Of a DNA stretch of 5,165 nt, positions 1-5,110 are shown piece after piece. The DNA is taken from contig CAYXZX010000177.1 in the NCBI GenBank assembly GCA_964469455.1, forward strand, positions 1 through 5,165, in the 5' to 3' direction. The translations under genes and the position numbers were made by a program. Under the pieces are notes generated by a model. That model did not search any database. It saw only the letters and a program-made list of their open reading frames with translations, and had not been told where the DNA came from. The stretch comes from Fen-999 sp964469455 (lineage in GTDB: Bacteria > Pseudomonadota > Gammaproteobacteria > Burkholderiales > Rhodocyclaceae). How positions within the stretch are numbered: the stretch's first letter is position 1; each line of letters opens with the position of its first letter.

Positions 1-173
1 GAGTCTTGCCACTGAGAGGCCAGGTTGCTCGGGTCGATCCACATCCCGGCCTCGGTGCCGGTGGGCCATAGGGCGAGGGGGGACCATGCCTGACCCGTCG
101 CGTTCACGCACAATGCCGCAATCGTCCCGAGGGTGAACGGGATGCCGTTGCGGAGAGCGACCCCGTAGCTCAT
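1..173 (-). CDS. Partial phage protein, N-terminal 57 residues; possible structural or tail-associated protein
   Basis: The reading frame opens at an ATG (173..171) and stays open to the left edge, so 57 residues are visible and the C-terminus is missing. The start overlaps the stop of the preceding gene as ATGA, a typical coupled start; only a weak GGTG precedes it. The product begins MSYGVALRNGIPF. Residues 36-57 contain WPTGTEAGMWIDPSNLASQWQD. From memory, this resembles the WYDPSDLSTLFQDS-type motif at the start of many phage and prophage proteins, which often continue into a LamG or concanavalin-like lectin fold. That match is recalled, not searched. No signal peptide or clear membrane span is visible, though residues 12-22 are mildly hydrophobic. 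Its place after the portal gene suggests a virion protein. The frame and coupling are well supported, but the function is inference. Confidence 0.72.
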   Translation of the reverse strand, partial: MSYGVALRNGIPFTLGTIAALCVNATGQAWSPLALWPTGTEAGMWIDPSNLASQWQD

Positions 174-472
174 CGGATGTTCACCGGCTTCGCATAGACG
201 GTGCCACCGGCACTGACTTGGATCGCACTGACGCGCCACAGACCGCCTGTGCCTTCGGGCACCTTGAACGGGATCGGACTGTTCGCCGGGATCGGGGTGG
301 ACGAGGTTGTCGCCGTCACGCCTTCACCGACCGCGACGTAACACGCCTGATCCGACCAGACCACGACACCTTGGGGACCGGCGTTCCACGTTCCCGTACT
401 GCCAGCGGTGCCGGTATAGGCGACCGACTTGGCGGGGAACAGGGTGTCATTGAGGGGGTTCAGCAGTTCCAT
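170..472 (-). CDS. Hypothetical 100-residue protein downstream of portal, probable small virion protein
   Basis: The gene starts one nucleotide after the portal stop codon and has a good AGGAG ribosome-binding site (483..479) with a 6-nt spacer, so it is very likely translated. Its stop overlaps the next start as ATGA. The product is about 10 kDa and rich in Gly, Ala, Thr, Ser and Val. It shows alternating hydrophobic segments: GVVVW at 35-39, CYVAVG at 44-49, PIPFKV at 66-71, WRVSAIQV at 79-86 and TVYAKPV at 91-97. This pattern suggests a compact all-beta domain. There is one cysteine (C44), no signal peptide, no membrane span and no catalytic motif. Similar small beta-rich proteins are common near phage portal and head genes and are usually unnamed. 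A head-completion, decoration or tail-adaptor role is possible from context only. I do not recognise a characterised family. Confidence 0.85.
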   Translation of the reverse strand: MELLNPLNDTLFPAKSVAYTGTAGSTGTWNAGPQGVVVWSDQACYVAVGEGVTATTSSTPIPANSPIPFKVPEGTGGLWRVSAIQVSAGGTVYAKPVNIR

Positions 473-473
473 A

Positions 474-2666
474 TCAGGCTCCTGGGGTCATTTGCGGGGG
501 TTGCGAGGGCATCGGTGCCTCCATAGGCTCTTGAGGCTCCATAGGCTCATTTTGAGGCATTCCGGGGGCTTGTGGGGGCATTTCACCCTCCATCTCCTGC
601 TCCATCTCGTCCTGAGCGCCCCGAAGATCGCCAGAATTGATCATGGCGTGGATGGTCCCGATCACGATGTCCTGCATCTGTTCAGGGGTCATACCCGCCT
701 GAACAGCAGAAATTCGCTTCGTTTCGGCGTCGAACGCTTTGATCTTCGCCTCAAACTCCTGAATCTCAAGGTCACGGTTCTCGAACGACTTCTGGACGTT
801 CTGGAGCATCTGGTGCATCTGCTCCATTTCCTGTCCCATCGCCTGCATCTGTTGCCGTGCAGCCTGCATTTCAGGCGACTCGTCCTCGTCACCGAGCAGT
901 TTGGGGTCAATGGTCTTGGCGAACCGCTTCGCCATCTCCTGAGCACCCGGCCAATCCATGTTCTTGATGAACAGATCACCAGCAACAGCCCATAGCTCGG
1001 GGTTGCCCTGAAGCAGCTCGGTCATCGCGTTCAGCGACTCCTGCCGTTTGGTCATGTAGCTCGGACCCGTGGTGACGCACACATCGTATTTGCCGACCCC
1101 GAGGTTGTAGACCTTCTGGATCACGATGCCCTGCTCGTTCACGATCTTCTTGACAGGCTCAGGCTGTCCCGGATTCACCCGAGCCATGTCCGAAGTGCCG
1201 TCTTCACCAATGATCCTAGCGATGCGTTCGGTGTCGTAAATCTTCGGGATCAGATCGACCAGTTGCCGGGTGACGCAGCGCACCGCACGGGCAAGGTTAT
1301 CGACGTAATGGTACGTCCCGGTGTCGGACTGACGCTCACGGGCGAGGATCGCCTTGCCGCTGCGCTCGTTGGATGTGGCTCCAAGGCTGCTGTCATACTG
1401 CCCGGTGGCACCCTTGATGTCATCGGACGCGCCCATTTTGGCCTGAATCAGGCCTGTCTGAGCCATCGGGGGTTGTGACCGCTGGGGAAGTGGAAGAACA
1501 GCCCCTTGACCGTCCGTAACGTCCGGGTTGACCTCCAGATAGGGCCAGTTGGTCGTGTTGGCGGTCTTCCACTGCGTCTCGTAGCCTTCGAACTGCCCAC
1601 CATACCCGACAAACGGGGCCTTGGGGGCCAGCGCCAGCATCTCAGCCTCCTGCGATGTCCAGTAGTTGTACATTCGCTGGGCATCTTTGGCGTTGCGAAC
1701 GATGCCGGAGAGGTAGAGCCGACCGTCCACCTCGAACTCGTTGCCCACAACCCGCACCACGGGGATGTGCGCCCCCGCCCAATCGTTGCGTTCAAGTACC
1801 TCAAACCCATTGATCTTGCAGTATTTGACCTGCTTGATGTCAACCTCACGGGTACGGATGGGTTTCATGCCCATCGCCACCATCTGACGGTCTTCGGGAG
1901 AGCCTGACAGTGCGCTGACGTTGCCGTAGTACAGGTTCAGGGTTTTCCGGGTGTGTTCGATGTAGTAATAGTCCGCGATACGAACCGTGTTCTCGTTGAT
2001 CCACTGCGAAACGGTCTGATCACCGACACCCAGCGACTCAATGGATGAAATGGGCTGCGCGTTGGGGAACTGCCTCTCGTATTCCTCCTTGGAAATGTCT
2101 TCCGTGATGAAGCACCACTGAGCGTCCGACCCGCACGGGTCCTGGATCATGGGGTCCATGTACACGCCGAACGAGTTCCGTACCCGTCCGATCTTGATGT
2201 CCTGATCAAACGATGTGGGGTCTGTGTACTCGGTCAGGATTCGGATGTAACCCTCACCATACGCCACCTGATTCTCACAAGCTGTGTCATAGGCCACATC
2301 GGCATCGCTGATGTACTCGATGTGACGCACGATACCATCGTAAATCTCAGCGACTTCAACATCACCCTTGTCATCGGCTGGGATCACCTTGCCGCTGGGG
2401 CGATTCTGACGCTGATCGTTGGTGATCTGACGAACGTGCTGGGGTAGCTTGTTGATGGTCAGTGTCGGTCGGGCGTTGATGCTCTGCCCCTGGACCGAGC
2501 CACGGGTGGCCAGCACATCGGCGGGCCATTGCCAGTGGTTCGATGGTGATCCAGCGTAGAACCGAAGGTCTTCTAGCTCATCCTCACGGGTTTCGGACCA
2601 TGCGGCAATCGCCATCGTCATTCGGTGACGGGCCGCTGCCAGTAAGTCCTTGTCTTTCTCAGCCAT
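474..2666 (-). CDS. Portal protein, P22 gp1-like
   Basis: This is the portal protein. Twelve copies form the ring at one capsid vertex through which DNA enters and leaves, and to which terminase and then the tail attach. The product has 730 residues, close to the 725 of P22 gp1. The sequence looks like the P22-portal family, for example INKLPQHVRQITNDQRQNRP at 71-90, the DVAYDTACENQVAYGEGYIRI segment starting at 123, and DPMIQDPCGSDAQWCF at 171-186. Residues 595-655 are rich in Gln, Met and Glu and look like a long helix or coiled coil, matching the C-terminal barrel region of P22-type portals. Residues 690-730 are a Met/Pro/Glu/Gln-rich tail. I chose the ATG at 2666 because it overlaps the terminase stop as TGATG and has GGATGGG 6 nt upstream. 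An in-frame ATG at 2681 would add five residues but lacks a ribosome-binding site. Confidence 0.95.
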   Translation of the reverse strand: MAEKDKDLLAAARHRMTMAIAAWSETREDELEDLRFYAGSPSNHWQWPADVLATRGSVQGQSINARPTLTINKLPQHVRQITNDQRQNRPSGKVIPADDKGDVEVAEIYDGIVRHIEYISDADVAYDTACENQVAYGEGYIRILTEYTDPTSFDQDIKIGRVRNSFGVYMDPMIQDPCGSDAQWCFITEDISKEEYERQFPNAQPISSIESLGVGDQTVSQWINENTVRIADYYYIEHTRKTLNLYYGNVSALSGSPEDRQMVAMGMKPIRTREVDIKQVKYCKINGFEVLERNDWAGAHIPVVRVVGNEFEVDGRLYLSGIVRNAKDAQRMYNYWTSQEAEMLALAPKAPFVGYGGQFEGYETQWKTANTTNWPYLEVNPDVTDGQGAVLPLPQRSQPPMAQTGLIQAKMGASDDIKGATGQYDSSLGATSNERSGKAILARERQSDTGTYHYVDNLARAVRCVTRQLVDLIPKIYDTERIARIIGEDGTSDMARVNPGQPEPVKKIVNEQGIVIQKVYNLGVGKYDVCVTTGPSYMTKRQESLNAMTELLQGNPELWAVAGDLFIKNMDWPGAQEMAKRFAKTIDPKLLGDEDESPEMQAARQQMQAMGQEMEQMHQMLQNVQKSFENRDLEIQEFEAKIKAFDAETKRISAVQAGMTPEQMQDIVIGTIHAMINSGDLRGAQDEMEQEMEGEMPPQAPGMPQNEPMEPQEPMEAPMPSQPPQMTPGA
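479..483 (-). promoter_or_regulatory. Ribosome-binding site (AGGAG) for the 100-residue protein
   Basis: On the minus strand AGGAG lies inside the last codons of the portal gene, 6 nt before the ATG at 472..470. It is one of the two clearest Shine-Dalgarno matches in the window. It fixes the start of the downstream gene and suggests independent initiation in addition to coupling with the portal. Confidence 0.7.
535..548 (-). repeat. Second copy of a 14-nt direct repeat (18-nt period) in the portal C-terminal tail
   Basis: The 14-nt units at 517-530 (gcctccataggctc) and 535-548 (ggctccataggctc) match at 13 of 14 positions with an 18-nt period. On the minus strand they encode two successive EPME-type units in the disordered portal tail. 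The period keeps the reading frame, so gain or loss of a copy would only change tail length. Confidence 0.6.
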
Positions 2667-4207
2667 CAGTGACCCATCCATGAAGAGGCAATCGCCGGAC
2701 CCCGATGGCCTGCATAGACCTTGGGACGGGGGCTATCGGGCGCAGTATAGTCCTTTCTGGCGACAGGGAAAGCAAAAGTTACAGCAATCGCGTCCCCGAT
2801 GTCGGGGCTGGGCAACCCTCGGGCCTTCATGTCCTTCTTCGACTCCAACTGGATCGCCCCGCTGGATGTGAACATCACCCGGACCCCCGTCAGGTCGGCC
2901 ATCAGACGCTTGTTTTCCTCAATCGATGCGGTTTTGAGCCAGTCGCGCATGGCGCACCACATTTCAGCGCGCTTGTTCAGGTGCGCCTTCGGGTTCTTCG
3001 GTTTCCACCCGAAGTTCACCCCCCGGACCTTGTACCGCTGCTCGATCAGCCTGTCATAGATGCCAGCGCCCACCCCACCCTCGTCGATACAGGTCATGTG
3101 GGGCTTGTAACGCTCGATGGCGTCGATGATGTTCCCCACGGACGCCATCGTATCGTCCCCTGAGTGCCGCTCGATGGCAACGATGTCACGCCCCTGACGT
3201 ACCACGATCACCGTGCTGTCCGAGCCGCTGCGTGCAGGGTCGATGCCCATGATGATGGGTGCTGATGGGTCGTTGTGTGCCTTGCGTGCGAACGCCTGAG
3301 CGACCAGCGCGGGGGAGATGAAGCTACCCTCATCGTCCAGCGGGAACTGCCCGTAGACCTCGACACGGGCCTGATACGAGTCCTCACCGAACTCCGCGAT
3401 GATCTGGTTGTACATCGCCTTGTCGGTGCCCTCGACGGTCCTTGCGTCGATGTTGTCGGTGATCCAGAAGTCCCGCTTCTTGCCGAAGCACTCGAAAAAG
3501 TACCCGCTGTTGCGTCGCGGGTTGCTGAACGCGAACCAGAAGCGGTTCGGCGTGTTCTCCGTGAAGAACCCCCCGGCAACCGACCAGATGCCATCCGGGA
3601 TGCTCGCCGCCTCATCGAATATGACGCACATCCCAAGCATGTTGTGCGGCCCCGCGTACCCGTCTGGGTTCTCAGCGGACCACAGCTTGCCCTCTGCCGC
3701 CCAATACCGCGTGCCGATCCGCAGGTCACGCTCGACCAACTCGGTCAACCATGCTGCCGGTACCAGCTTGGTGGCAGACGGCTCCCACCAGTGGGAGTTC
3801 TGCGCCATCGTGGTCCACTTCATCAACTCGGCCCATGTGACCGACCGAAGCTGGTTCTCGCTGTTGGCACTGACAATCACGCTGGAGCCGATGCGGGTGG
3901 ACAGCATCCACAGGATGATCCACGCCACCAGCGCGCTCTTGCCGATGCCGCGCCCCGAGGCTATGGCCAGCCTCATGGCGTTGAAGTCCACCTTGCCGTG
4001 GTTCGATGCCACGTGCCGTCCGATCTGGACCAGCACCGCCTGCTGCCACTCACGCGGTCCGGTGAAGTGCTCCAGCGGGGTGCCCTGAACACCCCAAGGG
4101 AACACGGACATGACAAACACGAGGGGGTTGTCATGGTACAGGGGTGATGTGATCTGCTCCAGCAGCTCCTGCTCCTGCTGCGGGGTCGATACCAGCGATT
4201 TGGCCAT
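2666..4207 (-). CDS. terL: Terminase large subunit (packaging ATPase and nuclease)
   Basis: This is the motor protein that pumps DNA through the portal and cuts it. The 513-residue product has both expected domains. In the N-terminal ATPase, W54-Q55 fits an adenine-binding Q motif. SGRGIGKS at 84-91 is the Walker A motif, with R86 placed like the cis-arginine finger of other large terminases. MCVIFDEA at 193-200 is Walker B with catalytic E199, and FSNP at 227-230 looks like the coupling motif. In the C-terminal RNase H-like nuclease, GIDPARSGSD at 321-330 supplies D323. TCIDEGG at 372-378 supplies D375, and SPDIGDA at 467-473 supplies D472, with D469 nearby. All key residues are present, so it should be active. 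It starts as TAATG on the small subunit stop, with GAGGA 9 nt upstream. The packaging type (cos, pac or direct terminal repeat) cannot be told from this sequence alone. Confidence 0.97.
   Translation of the reverse strand: MAKSLVSTPQQEQELLEQITSPLYHDNPLVFVMSVFPWGVQGTPLEHFTGPREWQQAVLVQIGRHVASNHGKVDFNAMRLAIASGRGIGKSALVAWIILWMLSTRIGSSVIVSANSENQLRSVTWAELMKWTTMAQNSHWWEPSATKLVPAAWLTELVERDLRIGTRYWAAEGKLWSAENPDGYAGPHNMLGMCVIFDEAASIPDGIWSVAGGFFTENTPNRFWFAFSNPRRNSGYFFECFGKKRDFWITDNIDARTVEGTDKAMYNQIIAEFGEDSYQARVEVYGQFPLDDEGSFISPALVAQAFARKAHNDPSAPIIMGIDPARSGSDSTVIVVRQGRDIVAIERHSGDDTMASVGNIIDAIERYKPHMTCIDEGGVGAGIYDRLIEQRYKVRGVNFGWKPKNPKAHLNKRAEMWCAMRDWLKTASIEENKRLMADLTGVRVMFTSSGAIQLESKKDMKARGLPSPDIGDAIAVTFAFPVARKDYTAPDSPRPKVYAGHRGPAIASSWMGH
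2673..2679 (-). promoter_or_regulatory. Weak ribosome-binding site (GGATGGG) deciding the portal start
   Basis: GGATGGG on the minus strand lies within the last codons of the large terminase gene and ends 6 nt before the ATG at 2666..2664. The alternative upstream ATG at 2681 is preceded by a pyrimidine-rich sequence with no purine block. This supports the shorter 730-residue portal. Confidence 0.45.
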
Positions 4208-4869
4208 TACAGGTTGTCCTCGTTGTCGCTATCGGTGAGGGTGTCGGGGTCAGGGTCGGTCAGTTGGTACGGGTTGCTCGCCTTGATCGTGACATCGGTG
4301 GGTGGCAGAAGGTTGTTGATCCGCTCCACCATCGCAAGCCCAATCTTCTCACGGTCCTTCATCAACCCGACCAGCGAGATGCTCTGGTGTCCGCTCACAT
4401 CCACCTTGGTCGTGGTCGTGAACCTGTCGCGGGCATTGAACCCCATCATGAGCTTGCGTGCGTCCACCCTGAGCTTGGATCGCGCAACGTCCTCCATCGG
4501 GTCATCCCTGCCATCGGCTATCTGGATGAGGTCGTTGCTGACCAGTTCCATCGCGACAGTGTTGGCACGAAGGTATGTCTCGTATCGTTTCGGGTCATCC
4601 ATGATCCATTGCATGAACTTGCCGGGTCGGATGTTGCGATGGTCATTCTGAAGAAACTTGTTGATGCTCACGCCATCGATGAGTGCTTCCATCGCAGGCT
4701 CGAACAGCTTCTCGAACGTGTCCAGCATGTCCTGCTTGCGGAGCCTGTTCTGCTCCAGCAAGGATGGAGGTTTTGAGGATGAGGGTGGAGACAGGGACAG
4801 GGACAGGGACGGGTCAGGCTCCAGGGCTTGCAGCCATGCTGGAATTGAAGTGGCAGTCTGCTGGGTCAT
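4207..4869 (-). CDS. terS: Terminase small subunit, Sf6-type-like
   Basis: This is the DNA-recognition subunit of the packaging motor, 220 residues long, encoded directly before the large subunit with a TAATG junction. Residues 60-100 (from MEALIDGVSINKF through GKFMQWIMDDPKRYETYL) fit the helix-turn-helix layout of Sf6-like small terminases, where a short HTH is followed by a W(I/L)-x-x-DP segment. Residues 107-150 (MELVSNDLIQIADG, then ARSKLRVDARKLMMGF) match the central oligomerisation part of that family, typically EIxxIADD followed by RxRLxVDxRKW. Residues 19-36 are a low-complexity Ser/Leu/Pro segment encoded by a hexamer repeat. Residues 205-220 are strongly acidic and could contact the large subunit. 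An in-frame stop lies 12 nt upstream of the ATG, so this is the earliest possible start. No Shine-Dalgarno is visible, and a later start such as M48 would remove the low-complexity part but also lacks a well-spaced site. Confidence 0.88.
   Translation of the reverse strand: MTQQTATSIPAWLQALEPDPSLSLSLSPPSSSKPPSLLEQNRLRKQDMLDTFEKLFEPAMEALIDGVSINKFLQNDHRNIRPGKFMQWIMDDPKRYETYLRANTVAMELVSNDLIQIADGRDDPMEDVARSKLRVDARKLMMGFNARDRFTTTTKVDVSGHQSISLVGLMKDREKIGLAMVERINNLLPPTDVTIKASNPYQLTDPDPDTLTDSDNEDNL
4217..4221 (-). promoter_or_regulatory. Ribosome-binding site (GAGGA) for the large terminase
   Basis: GAGGA on the minus strand lies in the last codons of the small terminase (the acidic DNEDNL end), 9 nt before the large terminase ATG at 4207..4205. 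It supports that start together with the TAATG stop-start overlap. Confidence 0.65.
4790..4813 (+). repeat. GACAGG hexamer tandem repeat within the small terminase gene
   Basis: There are three exact copies of GACAGG and one variant, GACGGG, in a row. On the minus strand they read as alternating TCC and CTG codons, giving the SLSLSLS run at residues 21-27 of the small terminase. A 6-nt unit changes length without breaking the frame. Confidence 0.85.
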
Positions 4870-4877
4870 ACCACGAT

Positions 4878-4883
4878 ATTACA
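4878..4883 (-). promoter_or_regulatory. Possible -10 hexamer (TGTAAT) just upstream of the small terminase start
   Basis: TGTAAT on the minus strand matches the sigma-70 -10 consensus at 5 of 6 positions and ends 8 nt before the ATG. This spacing would place transcription start at or beside the start codon. No -35-like hexamer is seen 16-18 nt upstream, where the DNA is C-rich. A chance match is quite possible. Confidence 0.2.
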
Positions 4884-4921
4884 CGGGTCTAGGTGTTTAT
4901 GGGGATGGTGGGGAGGGGTGA

Positions 4922-4953
4922 GCGTAGTTTCATGTTGCTACATGTCTGAAAAC
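4922..4953. repeat. Stem-loop repeat element, copy 1
   Basis: The element begins GCGTAGTTTCATGTT (4922-4936), which matches the start of copy 2 at 4996-5010 in 14 of 15 positions. Inside it CATGT (4931-4935) and ACATG (4940-4944) are perfect inverted repeats around a TGCT loop. GTTT (4927-4930) can pair with AAAC (4950-4953) to close an outer stem. TCTGAAAA at 4945-4952 recurs exactly at 4959-4966. Confidence 0.65.
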
Positions 4954-4962
4954 CAGATTCTG

Positions 4963-4975
4963 AAAAATTATTTTT
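4963..4975. repeat. AT-rich perfect palindrome AAAAATTATTTTT
   Basis: AAAAAT and ATTTTT are perfect inverted arms around a single central T. A second small palindrome, CAGATTCTG (4954-4962), abuts it on the left. Both lie between the two stem-loop elements. Confidence 0.6.
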
Positions 4976-4995
4976 GGTGATGTCAGGAACTTGTT

Positions 4996-5032
4996 GCGTA
5001 GTTTCGTGTTACGGTGGGTGTAACTCTGAAAC
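4996..5032. repeat. Stem-loop repeat element, copy 2
   Basis: AGTTTC (5000-5005) pairs with GAAACT (5028-5033) and GTTAC (5008-5012) pairs with GTAAC (5020-5024), leaving a 7-nt GGTGGGT loop and a small 2/3-nt internal loop. The outer arms and the TCT before the right arm are shared with copy 1, 74 nt to the left, while the inner arms differ. It is not followed by a T-run, so it does not look like an intrinsic terminator in either direction. Confidence 0.7.
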
Positions 5033-5098
5033 TTGCAAAATTTTCCTGTGGGTCCTTCCAGCCTCAACACCGACGAGCCAAGGCCCTGCATACCCCAT

Positions 5099-5110
5099 CC
5101 CCCCCCCCCC
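5099..5110. repeat. Homopolymer run of 12 C
   Basis: Twelve C on the plus strand (12 G on the minus strand) are preceded by CCCCAT, giving on the minus strand G12-AT-G4. Such a run is prone to slippage and to sequencing error, so its exact length is uncertain. Confidence 0.9.

Noticed and set aside
429..995. Plus-strand open frame of 188 codons opposite the portal C-terminus
   Set aside because: Its Leu/His/Arg-rich repeats simply mirror the Gln/Met/Glu codons of the portal coiled coil. No independent evidence supports it.
2667..2681. Longer portal start at ATG 2681..2679 (MDGSLM)
   Set aside because: No ribosome-binding site precedes it. The ATG at 2666 has GGATGGG at 6 nt and a TGATG overlap like the neighbouring junctions.
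3399..4088. Second plus-strand open frame (229 codons) opposite the large terminase
   Set aside because: It overlaps another antisense frame and the true gene, and has no domain signature.
3275..4147. Plus-strand open frame of 290 codons opposite the large terminase
   Set aside because: It is fully antisense to a gene with all terminase motifs. Its Arg/His/Pro/Val-rich translation is typical of the mirror frame of GC-rich coding DNA, and it has no recognisable motif.
4214..4776. Plus-strand open frames opposite the small terminase
   Set aside because: They are antisense shadows of a gene recognised by family pattern and operon context.
4922..5032. CRISPR-like array
   Set aside because: There are only two imperfect copies, spaced 74 nt apart and with internal differences, and no cas genes are present.
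4996..5045. Intrinsic terminator formed by copy 2 of the stem-loop
   Set aside because: The stem is interrupted and not GC-rich. The downstream sequence is TTGCAAAATTTTCC on the plus strand and lacks any T-run on the minus strand.
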